A stretch of DNA of 64,000 nt. It comes from Macrococcoides caseolyticum (GTDB lineage: Bacteria; Bacillota; Bacilli; Staphylococcales; Staphylococcaceae). The notes beneath the pieces are model-generated. The model was not told the origin of the DNA and made no database searches. It saw nothing but the letters and a program-made list of their open reading frames with translations. A program made the translations under genes and the position numbers. The stretch's first letter is position 1; every line of letters starts with the position of its first letter. The stretch spans positions 153,315-217,314 of the forward strand of contig NZ_JAHCPS010000004.1 in assembly GCF_021366795.1 (NCBI RefSeq). Direction: 5' to 3'. Of the stretch, positions 47,983 to 59,540 are shown piece after piece.

Positions 47983-48516
47983 TTACATCAGTGATCTTGC
48001 AACTTTTTCACACTTATCGATATGTGCCTGACCTAAGCGCTTCATCATATAATAACTGATTGTGCCAGAAACAGCCTGTCCAATAACGGGTACCCATTTC
48101 GACTGTTTTAAGATTTCGCGACGCAGTAATGTTTTGAATATAACAGTGACTAAACCTTTTGTCACTTTCTTACCGATGAAGTTACTCCCCGTTTTAGCGG
48201 CTGAGAACATAATTTTTTGTTTCAGTTCATCCGTATAGCCACTCACCTGTTTATGACTTAAACCATATTCAGCATTGATTTCTTCAATAATATCAGTCAT
48301 TAATTTCATATCTGTTGTCACTTCAATCCCCGGAATCGGCACAACCGCTGCTGCTGAACTCATTAATGATTTATTATGAATCAGTTTTTCAGCGCGTTCT
48401 CTTCGTGTGATTAAATCCGTTTCATTCTGCGGTAAATGATTTACCGTTTTTGGTTGAGACTGCTGATTGTTCACTAAATTTGTCGCCACATTAATGGCTG
48501 TATTGAATAATCCCAT
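47983..48516 (-). CDS. DUF697-like protein of unknown function
   Basis: A 177-residue protein. The first 35 residues are polar; then SSAAAVVPIPGIEVTTDMKL (about 53-72), a weakly hydrophobic helix pair and KWVPVIGQAVSGTISYYMMKRLG (about 141-160), the pattern of the DUF697 domain found after some GTPases. No GTPase domain is present. It probably associates with the membrane. It is alone on its strand, with ptsH downstream and a methyltransferase gene upstream. Confidence 0.65.
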   Translation of the reverse strand: MGLFNTAINVATNLVNNQQSQPKTVNHLPQNETDLITRRERAEKLIHNKSLMSSAAAVVPIPGIEVTTDMKLMTDIIEEINAEYGLSHKQVSGYTDELKQKIMFSAAKTGSNFIGKKVTKGLVTVIFKTLLRREILKQSKWVPVIGQAVSGTISYYMMKRLGQAHIDKCEKVARSLM

Positions 48517-48601
48517 AAAAATTCACCCTTTAAATAAAATTTTAACTTCTTTAAGCTCTATTCCCCAAATAAGGTACAAGTAACCATTGGGGACAAATGC
48601 G

Positions 48602-49768
48602 CTACGGTAAGATTTTTACAGTAACGACTTTTAAATACTTTGAGGGCTTATATTTATCAGTTGTTTTGAAGTCTTTTGGTAACCCCATAACGGACTCGAT
48701 TTCATAGTTACAAATCGGTTTTAACGTCTCTTCTATCATCTGTTTAAACTGCTTTAACAAAACATTCGATGCGTTTGTTGACAATATTAAATACCCATTA
48801 TAATTGACGAGTGGTACCGATGCTTCAATCAGTTCATGATAATTATCCTTTACTGAGAATACCTTTTTCTTGTGACGAGAAAAGCTCGGTGGATCGATGA
48901 CGATACAATCGAATGTCTTCAGATGACGTGCAAAATATTTCAATGCATCAAAAGCATCTAAAGTATAAAACGTTTGTTCATCTAAATTAATATCGTTAAT
49001 CGCAAAGTTTTGTGTCATGAGTTCAATTGAACGTTTCGCAATATCAACATTGGTTGTGTGATAGTGATTGGTCGCTCCAGCCACCGAGAAACCACCTGAA
49101 TAAGCAAACAAATTAAGCAATGCATTGCCCTTTGTTTCAAGCTTTAATAACTTCTTACGCACGTCGCGCTGATCTAAGAATAATCCCGTCATTGCGCCAT
49201 CATTTAAATCAATCATATAATTTAAATTATTTTCTAAAATCATAATCGGAAACTCAACCGTTTCGTCAGTAATCTGGTGCGTGGATACATTCTTATCATA
49301 ACGTAATTTCTCAAAGATACTCTGATAATCAAACACCTGCATAATGGCTTCTACGATTGTATGCTTATATTGATAAATCCCTTTAGAATACCATTGAATT
49401 AATAAATGGCCATTATAGTCATCAATTGTAAAACCACCTAATCCATCACCTTCACCATTATATAAACGAAACGCATTTGTATCTGTCGCATTAAAAAGTG
49501 ATAAACGGTAAGCTTTAGCCGCTTCAAACAAATGCATAAAGTATGATGTATCTAATGAATTGATATAGCCATCGCTAACTTTCCATCCGAACCCGCGATG
49601 CTGTAAACCACAATAAAAAGTGCCTAAATGTTCACCCGTATCTGTTTGAACAGTAAAAAGTTCACCTTCTTTAATATCATGCTTTTGATAAATGTCGTCA
49701 TTTTCCAGTAGTAAATAACCTTGTTTAAACTTTTCCTGTTTGTTCTTCTTTAAAATTACACTTTTCAT
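48602..49768 (-). CDS. Class I rRNA large-subunit methyltransferase-like protein (RlmI/YwbD type)
   Basis: 388 residues: an N-terminal PUA-like domain (about 1-75), a central EEHUD-like part and a C-terminal Rossmann methyltransferase with motif I LLNLFAYSGGFSVAGA (about 218-233) and the catalytic DPPSFSR (about 291-297). The layout is that of RlmI, a 23S rRNA m5C1962 methyltransferase, though the exact target here is inferred from family only. Monocistronic. Confidence 0.85.
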   Translation of the reverse strand: MKSVILKKNKQEKFKQGYLLLENDDIYQKHDIKEGELFTVQTDTGEHLGTFYCGLQHRGFGWKVSDGYINSLDTSYFMHLFEAAKAYRLSLFNATDTNAFRLYNGEGDGLGGFTIDDYNGHLLIQWYSKGIYQYKHTIVEAIMQVFDYQSIFEKLRYDKNVSTHQITDETVEFPIMILENNLNYMIDLNDGAMTGLFLDQRDVRKKLLKLETKGNALLNLFAYSGGFSVAGATNHYHTTNVDIAKRSIELMTQNFAINDINLDEQTFYTLDAFDALKYFARHLKTFDCIVIDPPSFSRHKKKVFSVKDNYHELIEASVPLVNYNGYLILSTNASNVLLKQFKQMIEETLKPICNYEIESVMGLPKDFKTTDKYKPSKYLKVVTVKILP

Positions 49769-49808
49769 TATTTTGCTCCTTCAAGTTTTAATACCTATAC
49801 TATAACAC

Positions 49809-49841
49809 AAAAAAGGTAGGCTACACCGCAGTGCACCTACC
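49809..49841 (-). terminator. Terminator after the AuxA-like gene
   Basis: On the minus strand GGTAGG pairs with CCTACC (49836-49841 with 49815-49820) and is followed by T6. Confidence 0.65.
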
Positions 49842-49971
49842 GTATCTATTGATTCGAAAAATTATTCTCCCATCCCCATGGGTTAATGTTTACTCTTTGA
49901 TTATATACTGAATTGTTGTAGTACACAATAATATTTTCACAATATTTTTAACAGTGTGTTATATCACGCTA

Positions 49972-51243
49972 TTAATAAGTCTTGCGAATGTGAATGATAT
50001 ACAGTGGCAGTACAAAGATAAACATTAATAACATAATTGGGGGGATAAACAATGCTAAATTAATACCCTTAAATAGCATTAAGTAAATGCTCGTCACGAT
50101 CTTAATCGTTAAAAATGATATCGTCAATAACTGACCGAAATACCCTTGCTTTTTAAGATAAATACGAATTGAAAAATAAAGATAGCCGATAATGACAAGC
50201 AGTAAACCCAACAAATTAATCCATTCATAAAAATATTGCATCTTAACAACATTAAACTTGCTGGCATCAAATAAAATGTTTCGATTATTTAATTCAATCA
50301 CAGTAATCATAAACATTAAGCTACCTAAAACCATTTCAATATGAAACGCCTTAAGCCACTTTGGACGTCTAAACCAGCGTGGGATATCCTCATCCTGAAG
50401 ATTAATACGATGAATGATGCGTGCCTTCAATAGCTTAAGACTTAAAATCATTTTCTCATCCATTTTAAGTGTTGTACTCGATAACTTCTCTATAGTAGAA
50501 TTTGTGCTTTCCTGAAGCAGTCGATTCAATTGATGATCTTTTTTTCTGTTGATGCGACTCAATTTTTCTTCTTGCGGCACATTCAAAGTCCGCTTTAAGA
50601 AGACATAGTTCACAAGACATAGCCCCGCAATAAGAGATAGCACAATAAAGTAAAAGTTAATACTCATCACATCAAGCGGCGTTACTTTGTCTTTATTTAA
50701 ATTATCGTATACGGCAAGCTGTGTCATAAAATAGGCTACCGCATAAATCCCTATAAGGACGATAAAATGAAATTTGCGATACGCATGATTGAGTTTACGA
50801 CGATTGATTGCGTAATACACTAATACAGCAAAAAATACAAAATAAAATAAAGAGAAAATACCATACACTTCAAATAAAAAGACAACCATTGAAAGAATAA
50901 TTAAAGTTGCCGTCATTAAATAATAGTAGGCAATCGTTTTATCAAACATCGTTGTTTCTTTTAATTTCTTTGATACATAGAGATAAGATAAGCCGAGTAT
51001 CATCAATACACTTCCAATGATGATTGGGAATCCACTAAAGTAATGACTTAATAACTTAATTAATTCATAAATATATATGTTAATAAAATCAAAGAAGTTA
51101 TACATATGCAATTTGTTGACTGCAATCACTTTAAAGTTAGATATCTGTTGATGATGATATACAATGAAGAGACCTAAAAAGATACTTGTTGCTGCCAGGA
51201 TATAGCCAATAATTATTTCAAAATGCTTTTTTATCCAGTTCAT
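49972..51243 (-). CDS. Multi-pass membrane protein (AuxA-like)
   Basis: A 423-residue protein with about ten predicted helices (for example about 10-28, 70-90, 107-128, 130-146, 157-175, 193-213, 303-320, 336-358, 367-388, 392-416). A soluble basic segment (about 215-290) divides it into halves. In S. aureus the gene lying between the pur operon and ptsH is auxA, needed for lipoteichoic acid stability and beta-lactam resistance. Synteny and topology support that identity; I could not compare sequences. The ribosome site is GAGGTGGA. Confidence 0.65.
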   Translation of the reverse strand: MNWIKKHFEIIIGYILAATSIFLGLFIVYHHQQISNFKVIAVNKLHMYNFFDFINIYIYELIKLLSHYFSGFPIIIGSVLMILGLSYLYVSKKLKETTMFDKTIAYYYLMTATLIILSMVVFLFEVYGIFSLFYFVFFAVLVYYAINRRKLNHAYRKFHFIVLIGIYAVAYFMTQLAVYDNLNKDKVTPLDVMSINFYFIVLSLIAGLCLVNYVFLKRTLNVPQEEKLSRINRKKDHQLNRLLQESTNSTIEKLSSTTLKMDEKMILSLKLLKARIIHRINLQDEDIPRWFRRPKWLKAFHIEMVLGSLMFMITVIELNNRNILFDASKFNVVKMQYFYEWINLLGLLLVIIGYLYFSIRIYLKKQGYFGQLLTISFLTIKIVTSIYLMLFKGINLALFIPPIMLLMFIFVLPLYIIHIRKTY

Positions 51244-51323
51244 AATTCCACCTCCACCTCATTATATGAAATTACCAGTAAAATGTCTTTTAAATCAACA
51301 AAAATCATTCCTAAGACTGAGAT

Positions 51324-51348
51324 GTTTAACATTATAAATCACGGGAAT
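51324..51348 (+). promoter_or_regulatory. Sigma-B type promoter of the small charged-protein gene
   Basis: GTTTAA (51324-51329), a 13-bp spacer, GGGAAT (51343-51348): a full match to the general-stress consensus GTTTAA-N12-15-GGGWAT, 33 bp upstream of the start codon. Confidence 0.75.
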
Positions 51349-51380
51349 ACATAATATATCAAGAATGAGGAGGAATCAAC

Positions 51381-51521
51381 ATGACTGATAAATACGAAGA
51401 ATTAAAACAAAACGCAGCACAAGCGAAAGAACAAGCAACAGATCAGGAGCAACAATCTAAAGAGGATTTAAATGAAGGCATTGAACAAACGAAAGAAGAT
51501 GTCCAAAAAACATTAGAATAA
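51381..51521 (+). CDS. Small charged stress protein (CsbD/YjbJ-like)
   Basis: A 46-residue reading frame that starts MTDKYEELKQNAAQAKEQAT and is very rich in Gln, Glu, Lys and Asp, with no Cys, Trp or hydrophobic core. It should be cytosolic and disordered or helical. GAGGAGGAA lies 7 bases before ATG, a sigma-B promoter lies upstream and a strong terminator follows, which together make a real gene very likely. The composition recalls CsbD-like stress proteins, but it is too short for a sure family call. It lies in the 383-bp gap between the AuxA-like gene and purD. Confidence 0.8.
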   Translation: MTDKYEELKQNAAQAKEQATDQEQQSKEDLNEGIEQTKEDVQKTLE

Positions 51522-51529
51522 ATAGAAAC

Positions 51530-51563
51530 AACCCACGAGATAGAATATCTCGTGGGTTTTATT
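51530..51563. terminator. Terminator of the small stress gene
   Basis: ACCCACGAGATA (51531-51542) pairs with TATCTCGTGGGT (51546-51557), 3-base loop, followed by TTTATTT. It may also stop the purD transcript from the other side, for which no nearer hairpin was seen. Confidence 0.8.
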
Positions 51564-51626
51564 TGTCGTACTATCGTTTGTTCGTTCGTGATATTGTGTG
51601 TTTATCAGCCAACGATTCACCTAACA

Positions 51627-52859
51627 CTACAGCCCTTTATTTCCAATATCTTTGCGATAGAACATACCAGCGCACTGAATATTTTGGGCAAGCTGATAAC
51701 TATTTGCCTGTGCTTCACGTAAATCGTTACCTTCACCTAATGCGATCATCACGCGGCCACCATTTGTCACCCATTCGCCATCCACTTGCTTTAGTGCAGA
51801 AACGATATAATCGGTTTGATAATCATAGCCTTTTACAACATGACCTTTATCGTAACTTCCAGGGTAGCCATTGGATGCTAAGACAACGCCACAAATTGTT
51901 TTATTATGCCATACTAAATCTATTGGCTGCTTATTCTCTACGGCTTCAATCAATTCAATGAAGTCTGTTTCTAAACGGCGTAATAATACTTGTGCTTCAG
52001 GATCACCAAAGCGCGCGTTAAATTCAATTACTTTCGGACCTTCAGCAGTCACGATAGCACCGACATAAAGAATACCAAAGTAGTTTAAGCCCTCTTTATG
52101 CATTGCCTGAACGACTGGATAAACAATCTCATCATTTGTGCGTTCAATCATATCATCGCTAATATGGTTCACTGGACAGTACGCACCCATGCCACCCGTA
52201 TTTGGACCACGATCACCATCAAATGCGCGTTTATGATCCTGAGCGATTGTATCAAACGGAATACAGAAGTCGTCATTAACAAACACCATTAATGAGAATT
52301 CTTCACCTTCTAAGTACTCCTCAAAAACAACTTTTGCGCCCGCTTCCTGATAAAAATCATTAATCGCATCAACTGCTGTCTTTTCATCCATTGCGACAAC
52401 GACGCCTTTACCTGCTGCTAAACCGTCATATTTAATGACGATAGGTGTACCATGTTCTTTTAAATAAAGCAGTGCTTCTTCTTTATTGTCGATGGTTTGA
52501 TATTTAGCAGTCGGGATATCATACTTTGCCATTAATGCTTTAGCAAAGTCTTTCGATCCTTCCATTTGCGCCGCGTTACGATTTGGGCCAAATGTCTTGA
52601 TACCTGCTGCATTTAATCGATCACTTAACCCATCAATTAATGGTTGTTCCGGACCAACGACGACTAAATCAATCGCATGATTTGTCGCAAACTGCACGAT
52701 TGCATCGTGATCATTCTCCGCAATATCAACGATTGTCGCTTCATGTGCCATCGCCTCGTTACCACGAATCACAAATACTTCGTCTACACGTGTAGACGCG
52801 CCTATCTTACGTGCTAATGCATGTTCTCTACCACCTGAACCAATCACTAATACTTTCAT
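51627..52859 (-). CDS. purD: Phosphoribosylamine-glycine ligase (GARS)
   Basis: A 410-residue ATP-grasp ligase that makes GAR from phosphoribosylamine, glycine and ATP. It has an N-terminal GSGGREHALA (about 7-16), ATP-grasp KYDGLAAGKGVVVA (about 143-156) and NARFGDPEAQVLL (about 288-300). ATG 52859 is preferred to 52862 because AGGAGG is then 5 rather than 2 bases away. It is the last gene of the pur operon. Confidence 0.96.
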   Translation of the reverse strand: MKVLVIGSGGREHALARKIGASTRVDEVFVIRGNEAMAHEATIVDIAENDHDAIVQFATNHAIDLVVVGPEQPLIDGLSDRLNAAGIKTFGPNRNAAQMEGSKDFAKALMAKYDIPTAKYQTIDNKEEALLYLKEHGTPIVIKYDGLAAGKGVVVAMDEKTAVDAINDFYQEAGAKVVFEEYLEGEEFSLMVFVNDDFCIPFDTIAQDHKRAFDGDRGPNTGGMGAYCPVNHISDDMIERTNDEIVYPVVQAMHKEGLNYFGILYVGAIVTAEGPKVIEFNARFGDPEAQVLLRRLETDFIELIEAVENKQPIDLVWHNKTICGVVLASNGYPGSYDKGHVVKGYDYQTDYIVSALKQVDGEWVTNGGRVMIALGEGNDLREAQANSYQLAQNIQCAGMFYRKDIGNKGL

Positions 52860-52868
52860 CATAGCCTC

Positions 52869-54347
52869 CTAGTGTTTAAAGTGGCGAACGTCTGTCATAA
52901 CCATTGCAATGCCAAATTCATTCGCTTTATCAATTGAATCCTGATCTTTAATAGAACCTCCTGGCTGTACAATACATTTAATCCCTGCAGCATGTGCAGT
53001 TTCGACTGTATCACTCATCGGGAAGAAACCATCACTTGCCATAATGACATTTTCATTTATTTCAATGGCACGCTCAATTGCAATTTTCGCTGCACCCACG
53101 CGGTTCATTTGACCTGCACCAATACCGACTGTTTGTTTATCATTCGCTAATACAATCGCGTTAGATTTTACACTTTTAACCACTTTCCAGCCGAGTTCAA
53201 TGGCTTTCCATTGTGCTTCTGTCGGTTGAACTTCCGTCACGACACGCATATCTTCTTTTTTCACATTTAATAAATCTTTATCCTGAACTAAATAGCCACC
53301 TGATACAGAAACGAATTCTTTTTCGTTTTCTTCTCGTTTCATATCAATTTCAAGTAAACGGATATTTTTCTTTTGTGTTAATATGTCGAGCGCTTCTGAA
53401 CTAAATGATGGTGCAATAATCACTTCTAAGAAAATTGCATGCATCTTTTCAGCTGTCTGTTTGTCGACTTCACGGTTAACAGCAACAATCCCACCAAATA
53501 TACTTTGACAATCTGCATCAAATGCATTCTGGAATGCTTCAGCAATCGTTTCACCTGTACCAACACCACATGGGTTCATATGTTTCACTGCAACTGCAGC
53601 AGGACAGTCAAACTGCTTTGCTAAGAAAAGTGTTGCATCTGCATCTTTAATATTATTAAAGCTTAACGGTTTACCGTGTAATTGTTTCGCACCGGCTAAC
53701 GTATTGTTTGCGTCACTCGTCTTAATAAATTCAGCCGTTTGATGTGGGTTCTCACCGTAACGTAACGTTTCTTTATTGTCGCTAAAGAAATTGACAATCG
53801 CTTCATCATAATGATTTGTATGTGCAAATACTTTCACCATTAAAGATTTACGGAATGCAACATCCATTTCATCTGCTTTAATACGCGCAATAACTGTATC
53901 GTAATCAGCCGGATCCACAACCGTAATCACATGTTTAAAGTTTTTAGCGGATGAACGCAACATTGTTGGACCACCGATATCGATATTTTCAATCGCATCC
54001 GCTTCTGTTACATCTGGGTTTGCAACCGTTCTTTCAAATGGATATAAGTTCACAGCGACTAAATCAATCGGTGCAATGTTATGTGCTTCCAGTGCTTGAA
54101 CGTGTTCAGGATTATCACGGTCTGCTAATAAACCACCATGAATATTTGGGTGTAATGTCTTTACACGACCGTCCATAATTTCAGGAAATTGTGTTAATTC
54201 ACTGACTGATTTTACTGGAATGTTATGCGCTTCTAACGCTTTTTTCGTCCCACCTGTTGAATACACTTCGTAGTCATTTGCAACTAATTGCTCAGCAAAT
54301 GCTACAATACCAGTTTTATCTGAAACACTTAATAATGCTTTTTTCAT
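52869..54347 (-). CDS. purH: Bifunctional AICAR transformylase/IMP cyclohydrolase
   Basis: 492 residues. The N-terminal IMP cyclohydrolase (MGS-like, about 1-190) begins [12 protein letters not shown] and has STGGTKKAL; the C-terminal transformylase (about 195-492) has [12 protein letters not shown] (about 200-211), [11 protein letters not shown] (about 258-268) with its Lys-His pair, and the late [10 protein letters not shown]. It carries out the last two steps to IMP, using 10-formyl-THF. Confidence 0.97.
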   Translation of the reverse strand: MKKALLSVSDKTGIVAFAEQLVANDYEVYSTGGTKKALEAHNIPVKSVSELTQFPEIMDGRVKTLHPNIHGGLLADRDNPEHVQALEAHNIAPIDLVAVNLYPFERTVANPDVTEADAIENIDIGGPTMLRSSAKNFKHVITVVDPADYDTVIARIKADEMDVAFRKSLMVKVFAHTNHYDEAIVNFFSDNKETLRYGENPHQTAEFIKTSDANNTLAGAKQLHGKPLSFNNIKDADATLFLAKQFDCPAAVAVKHMNPCGVGTGETIAEAFQNAFDADCQSIFGGIVAVNREVDKQTAEKMHAIFLEVIIAPSFSSEALDILTQKKNIRLLEIDMKREENEKEFVSVSGGYLVQDKDLLNVKKEDMRVVTEVQPTEAQWKAIELGWKVVKSVKSNAIVLANDKQTVGIGAGQMNRVGAAKIAIERAIEINENVIMASDGFFPMSDTVETAHAAGIKCIVQPGGSIKDQDSIDKANEFGIAMVMTDVRHFKH

Positions 54348-54358
54348 TGGAGACTCCC

Positions 54359-54925
54359 TTACTTGATTATTTTTTTAATGACACGTGGATATAATTCATA
54401 TTCAAGGTTTTGTACACGCAGTTGTAGTGACGCTTGCGTATCATCTTCTAGTATCGGACAACTCATTTGATCGATTATTGTACCCGTATCCATTCCGCTA
54501 TCCACGTAATGCACCGTTGCACCCGTTACACGTACACCGTATCGTAATGCCTGTCCGATTGCATCTTTACCTGGAAAGCTCGGTAATAATGAAGGATGAA
54601 TATTTAATATGCGCCCTTCATACACATCAAGCAATGCAGGCCCGATAAGTTTCATATAGCCTGCTAAGATGATCCAGTCAACGTCATCTGCCTGAAGTTG
54701 CGTGAGTATCGCCTGTTCATAGGCTGCTTTATGCTCAAACTGAGATAATTCAAATAGATGGACCGGTGTCGAAAAACGCTTCGCACGTTCAATCACATAA
54801 GCTTCACGCTTGTCCGTATACAACCCGACAACATTAATATTTGTTAACTGTCCAGCCTGAATATGTTCCATAATCTTCTCGTAATTTGATCCATTACCCG
54901 ATGCAAATATCGCAACATTCTTCAT
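54359..54925 (-). CDS. purN: Phosphoribosylglycinamide formyltransferase
   Basis: A 188-residue GART that formylates GAR with 10-formyl-THF. It has [13 protein letters not shown] near the N-terminus, [14 protein letters not shown] with the catalytic Asn-His (about 103-116) and the [15 protein letters not shown] motif (about 129-143). ATG 54925 is chosen over GTG 54934 since AAAGG then lies 8 bases upstream. It starts 1 bp after the purM stop. Confidence 0.95.
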   Translation of the reverse strand: MKNVAIFASGNGSNYEKIMEHIQAGQLTNINVVGLYTDKREAYVIERAKRFSTPVHLFELSQFEHKAAYEQAILTQLQADDVDWIILAGYMKLIGPALLDVYEGRILNIHPSLLPSFPGKDAIGQALRYGVRVTGATVHYVDSGMDTGTIIDQMSCPILEDDTQASLQLRVQNLEYELYPRVIKKIIK

Positions 54926-54926
54926 A

Positions 54927-55958
54927 TTAAACACCTTTAATCACGATGTCTTCAACACCTGCGACAACGCGACCGATTGTGTAAAGTTGTTCGTTAAATT
55001 GTGACTGCATCACTGACTTTAGCTTGTCAACTTCACTTGCATTGACAATAAAGATGAAGCCTATCCCCATGTTGAAAATGTTATACATTTCTTTGGCATC
55101 GATTTGACCTTTTTCTTGTAATAAATCAAAGATTGGTAATTTCGGAATTGACGTGACATCAATTTCCGGATAAACGCCTTTTGGGAAGACACGTGGAATA
55201 TTTTCGATAAAGCCGCCACCTGTCACATGACACATACCATTCACTTGTGCATTTGCAAGCACTGCTTTTGCAGCTTTGACATAGATACGTGTCGGTTCTA
55301 ATACAGTGTCTAGAAGTGTCTTGCCTTCTGTAAATTCCGCATTTAAGTCTAAAGCATTATCTTTAATAATCTTTCTGACTAAGCTATAACCGTTTGAATG
55401 AATACCACTCGATGCTAAACCTAAAATCACGTCACCTTCAGCAATTTTAGAGCCATCGATATAATCAGGTTTCTCTACTGCACCAACTGCAAAGCCGGCA
55501 ATATCGTAATCACCTGTGTGATACATATCACCCATTTCAGCTGTTTCACCACCGATTAATGCACACTCACTTTGTACACAACCTTCAGCGACACCTTTAA
55601 CGATTTGTTCAACAATGACTGGATCCACCTTGTTTAATGCTAAATAATCTAAGAAATATAACGGCATTGCACCTGTTGTTAAAATATCATTGACGCACAT
55701 TGCTACAGCATCAATTCCAATCGTGTCATGCTTATTTGCATCAATTGCTAATCGTAACTTCGTACCGACACCGTCTGTTCCTGAAACAAGTACGGGTTGC
55801 GTCATGTTCAGTTGTGATAAATCAAACGCTGCACCGAAACTACCTAATCCACCCAGTACCTCTTTACGCATTGTTCTTTCTACGTGTTTTTTCATTCGTT
55901 CTACCGCTTCATATCCAGCATGAATATCAACACCAGATGCTTTATAACTTTCAGCCAT
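54927..55958 (-). CDS. purM: Phosphoribosylformylglycinamidine cyclo-ligase (AIRS)
   Basis: A 343-residue ATP-dependent cyclase converting FGAM to AIR. It opens with [17 protein letters not shown], has [12 protein letters not shown] (about 61-72), [20 protein letters not shown] (about 138-157) and [11 protein letters not shown] (about 247-257). Length is normal. It starts 2 bp after purF. Confidence 0.97.
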   Translation of the reverse strand: MAESYKASGVDIHAGYEAVERMKKHVERTMRKEVLGGLGSFGAAFDLSQLNMTQPVLVSGTDGVGTKLRLAIDANKHDTIGIDAVAMCVNDILTTGAMPLYFLDYLALNKVDPVIVEQIVKGVAEGCVQSECALIGGETAEMGDMYHTGDYDIAGFAVGAVEKPDYIDGSKIAEGDVILGLASSGIHSNGYSLVRKIIKDNALDLNAEFTEGKTLLDTVLEPTRIYVKAAKAVLANAQVNGMCHVTGGGFIENIPRVFPKGVYPEIDVTSIPKLPIFDLLQEKGQIDAKEMYNIFNMGIGFIFIVNASEVDKLKSVMQSQFNEQLYTIGRVVAGVEDIVIKGV

Positions 55959-55960
55959 GG

Positions 55961-57379
55961 TTAGACTCCCTTCTTCTTCTTCTCTTTATCTTCAGGTAAT
56001 AAGTGATCAACGATTTCAATTGGATAATTGCCCGTAAAGCACGCATTACATTCACCTTTTGAATCATATTGCCTAAATACTTCATGCATCCCTTCAACAG
56101 ATAAATATGTTAATGAGTCCACTTCCAGTATTGCTTTTATCTCGTCAACGCTTTTGTCAGAGGCAATCAATTCAGCATGCGTTGACACATCAATACCGTA
56201 ATAACATGGGTGAATGAGTGGCGGTGAAGAAATGGCCATATGCACTTCTTTTGCCCCGGCATTCTTTAAAGTCTTTACAATAAACTTACTTGTCGTACCA
56301 CGCACAATCGAATCGTCTATCACAATGACACGCTTTCCTTCAATGACATCTCTCACCGGTGAATGTTTCATACGTACTGCACGTTCACGTAACTTCTGAT
56401 TCGGTGCGATAAACGTACGGCCAACATAGCGATTCTTAATTAAGCCTTGTTCATTAGGTATACCTGAGACAATGGAGAAACCTTTCGCTGCCTGAAGCGA
56501 AGAATCCGGAACACCAATGACAACATCTGCTTCAATATTCATTTCTTTTGCAAGCTGCATACCAAGTGCCTTGCGTACTTCATAAATTGAATGCTTTCTA
56601 AATTCAGAATCAGGACGGGCAAAGTACACATACTCCATCGAACACATATGTGAAGCTGTGTCTGTCGTATACGTATCTTCAATGACACCGTCATTATTAA
56701 AGATCAACACTTCACCCGGTTCAATATCACGAATGTAATCTGCACCAATTGCCGTAAACGCACATGTTTCACTCGCAACACAATATGCACCGTCTACCAT
56801 ACCCAGCATTAACGGACGCACGCCGTTACTATCACGTGCAACAAACATTTGCTCAGGATGTAATACTAAGAAACTAAATGCGCCTTTAATTTGATTCAAA
56901 GCAGCCTTAAAGTTGGCAAGTTTATTATTTGATTTAGCCTTTAACAGCAGGTGGCCTAATACTTCAGAATCACTTGACGTCTGGAAGATGGCACCTTCAG
57001 ATTCTAGTGCTAATTTAATTTGTTCTGCATTCGTTAAGTTACCATTATGGGCTAAACCAATATCCCCTTTAGAATGTTTAAAAATAAACGGTTGCACATT
57101 CGATAATTCAGAAGCACCTGTTGTTGCATAACGAACGTGACCAATCGCATGATTGAATCGGCTTAATGAATCAAGCTTCACCTGACTGATTGCTTCAGGT
57201 AATAGTCCCATACCACGTGCACCATAAATATTTGATTCATCTGAACAAACGATTCCTGCACCTTCCTGTCCACGGTGCTGTAATGAATGCAGTGCCATAT
57301 ATGCAAGGTCAGCGGCATTGGGGTGACCCCAAATACCGAAGACGCCACATTCTTCATTTAGGCCTCTGATGTCATACAT
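55961..57379 (-). CDS. purF: Amidophosphoribosyltransferase
   Basis: A 472-residue first-step enzyme. The ten-residue propeptide ends in GLNEE and is followed by the catalytic nucleophile C11 (CGVFGIWGH), as in Bacillus PurF, which is matured by cleavage. The PRPP loop is [14 protein letters not shown] (about 351-364). Cysteines suited to the 4Fe-4S cluster lie in HPCYYGID and [11 protein letters not shown]. It overlaps purL by 22 bp. Confidence 0.96.
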   Translation of the reverse strand: MYDIRGLNEECGVFGIWGHPNAADLAYMALHSLQHRGQEGAGIVCSDESNIYGARGMGLLPEAISQVKLDSLSRFNHAIGHVRYATTGASELSNVQPFIFKHSKGDIGLAHNGNLTNAEQIKLALESEGAIFQTSSDSEVLGHLLLKAKSNNKLANFKAALNQIKGAFSFLVLHPEQMFVARDSNGVRPLMLGMVDGAYCVASETCAFTAIGADYIRDIEPGEVLIFNNDGVIEDTYTTDTASHMCSMEYVYFARPDSEFRKHSIYEVRKALGMQLAKEMNIEADVVIGVPDSSLQAAKGFSIVSGIPNEQGLIKNRYVGRTFIAPNQKLRERAVRMKHSPVRDVIEGKRVIVIDDSIVRGTTSKFIVKTLKNAGAKEVHMAISSPPLIHPCYYGIDVSTHAELIASDKSVDEIKAILEVDSLTYLSVEGMHEVFRQYDSKGECNACFTGNYPIEIVDHLLPEDKEKKKKGV

Positions 57380-59538
57380 TTTTCAATAGCCCCTTTCCAA
57401 GACGCGCTGATTGTTTCAACACTTTCAGTAATTTCGCCTTGGTTTGTTTTTAATGTAAATGAATCCGTACCAAATGTACCAATTTCGATTGCATTGTCAG
57501 GAACAAAGCCATCTTTCGCAATTAAAATATAGTTGCCTTGTGTTTCTGCAAAAACTTGTGCATTCGTTGCATCGACAGTCGCTTCAATACCTGTATTAAA
57601 ATAAGCTGCAATTTGTGCTAATTTAATGGCTAAACCACCTTTACCTACTGCTTGAACATGTGATAATTTACCAGCTGTAATCGCATGACGGATAGATTCA
57701 CCGCGTTTTACTTCTTCTGCTAAATCAATTTGTGTTGTGACGTGTGATACTTCGTTGAATAATAATTTCTCAATTTGAGATCCACCAAAGTCAGACTTTA
57801 ATTCACCAACGAGGTAAACTTTCTCACCAGCTTGTGGTTTGAAATCGTTTAAGTAGTTGACATCTTCGATTAAACCAACCATACCTACAACAGGTGTCGG
57901 GAAGATTGCGTCACCTTTCGTTTCGTTATATAAAGAAACGTTACCCGATACAACTGGTGTGTTAAGCGCGCGACACGCTTCAGCCATACCTTTTGTAGAA
58001 TCAGCTAATTGTTGATAAATTTCCGGCTTTTCAGGGTTACCGTAGTTTAAGCAGTCTGTCATAGCAAGTGGTAAACTTCCGACAGCAATTAAGTTACGGT
58101 AGGCTTCTGCTACGACCATTTTTCCGCCTTCATAAGGATTATTAAATACGTAACGTGCTTCCCCGTCAATTGTAGAAGCGATTGCTTTTTTCGTTCCTTC
58201 TACACGTGTCACACCCGCTGATAACCCAGGTTTAATGATTGTGTTCGCGCCAACTTGCTGATCATATTGAGAATATGCCCATGTTTTTGATGCGATTGTC
58301 GGATGATTTAACAGACGTGTAAAGATATCTTTTGCATCAATGTCGTCATAGTTATGATTAACATCTGTGTATTCTGCTGCTTTTCCTTCTAATACGTAAA
58401 CAGGTGCTTCGTCAGATAACGGTTGAACCGGAATATCTGCAAACACTTCACCTTCGTACGTTAAGACAAAGCGATCCGTATCTGTTACTTCACCGATGAC
58501 TGCTGCATCTAATTCATGGTGTTCAAATAAATCTAAGAACTTTTGCTCCGTTCCTTTTTCAACAACAAGTAACATACGTTCCTGCGTTTCAGATAACATC
58601 ATTTCGTATGGTGAAATGCCTTCTTCACGCGTTGGTACTTTTTCTAAATGTAAGTGAATGCCTGACTCACCTTTGGCTGCCATTTCAGAACTTGATGAAG
58701 TGAGACCTGCAGCACCCATATCCTGAATACCAACGAGTTCTGGATATGTAATGGCTTTAAGTGTTGCTTCCATTAATTTCTTACCAACGAACGGGTCACC
58801 GATTTGAACGGATGGACGTTTCGCTTCACTTGCTTCACTTAACTCTTCTGAAGCAAACGTTGCACCGTGAATACCGTCACGGCCTGTTTTAAGACCAACG
58901 TAAATCACTGGGTTACCTGCACCTTTGGCAGTCCCTTTTTGAATTTTGTCGTGATCGATGATACCGACACACATTGCGTTAACAAGTGGGTTGCCATCAT
59001 AACGTGAATCAAATTCGATTTCGCCAGCAACTGCCGGAATACCGATACAGTTACCATATCCACCGATACCAGCAACGACACCACTAAATAAACGTTTATT
59101 TTGTTTCTCCGTTAATTCACCGAAACGAAGTGCGTTAAGTAATTGGATTGGACGCGCACCAATTGATACGATGTCACGAATGATTCCGCCAACACCTGTT
59201 GCCGCCCCTTGATAAGGTTCGATTGCTGATGGATGGTTATGAGATTCGACTTTAAATACAACCGCTTGATTGTCACCAATATCTACAACCCCTGCACCTT
59301 CACCAGGACCCATTAATACACGTTCTCCCGTAACCGGGAATTGCTTTAAGAATGGTTTAGAATGCTTATATGAACAGTGCTCACTCCACATAACAGAGAA
59401 GATGCCGATTTCAGTATAGTTTGGCATGCGTCCTAAAATTTCAACCACTTTATCGTATTCGGCGTCAGACAGACCCATTTCAGCGTATAACTTATTATCT
59501 TTAATCTCTTGTTCATTTGGTTCTAAAAATTTCACCAT
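57358..59538 (-). CDS. purL: Phosphoribosylformylglycinamidine synthase subunit PurL
   Basis: A 726-residue synthase subunit of the small, Gram-positive type which acts with PurQ and PurS. Hallmarks are [19 protein letters not shown] (about 42-60), [20 protein letters not shown] (about 85-104) and [16 protein letters not shown] (about 267-282). ATG 59538 follows GGGGG; an in-frame TTG at 59553 overlaps purQ and has no site. It starts 2 bp after purQ. Confidence 0.96.
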   Translation of the reverse strand: MVKFLEPNEQEIKDNKLYAEMGLSDAEYDKVVEILGRMPNYTEIGIFSVMWSEHCSYKHSKPFLKQFPVTGERVLMGPGEGAGVVDIGDNQAVVFKVESHNHPSAIEPYQGAATGVGGIIRDIVSIGARPIQLLNALRFGELTEKQNKRLFSGVVAGIGGYGNCIGIPAVAGEIEFDSRYDGNPLVNAMCVGIIDHDKIQKGTAKGAGNPVIYVGLKTGRDGIHGATFASEELSEASEAKRPSVQIGDPFVGKKLMEATLKAITYPELVGIQDMGAAGLTSSSSEMAAKGESGIHLHLEKVPTREEGISPYEMMLSETQERMLLVVEKGTEQKFLDLFEHHELDAAVIGEVTDTDRFVLTYEGEVFADIPVQPLSDEAPVYVLEGKAAEYTDVNHNYDDIDAKDIFTRLLNHPTIASKTWAYSQYDQQVGANTIIKPGLSAGVTRVEGTKKAIASTIDGEARYVFNNPYEGGKMVVAEAYRNLIAVGSLPLAMTDCLNYGNPEKPEIYQQLADSTKGMAEACRALNTPVVSGNVSLYNETKGDAIFPTPVVGMVGLIEDVNYLNDFKPQAGEKVYLVGELKSDFGGSQIEKLLFNEVSHVTTQIDLAEEVKRGESIRHAITAGKLSHVQAVGKGGLAIKLAQIAAYFNTGIEATVDATNAQVFAETQGNYILIAKDGFVPDNAIEIGTFGTDSFTLKTNQGEITESVETISASWKGAIEKCMTSEA

Positions 59539-59540
59539 TC

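Noticed and set aside
47974..47987. Catabolite-responsive element TGTATACGCTTACA as the ptsHI operator
   Set aside because: It is a fair match to consensus but sits about 90 bp upstream of the likely promoter and overlaps the end of the DUF697-like gene; kept only as a remark.
51563..51961. Open frame of 132 codons on the plus strand over the purD end
   Set aside because: It overlaps the certain purD gene, lacks a ribosome site and starts inside the terminator of the small stress gene.
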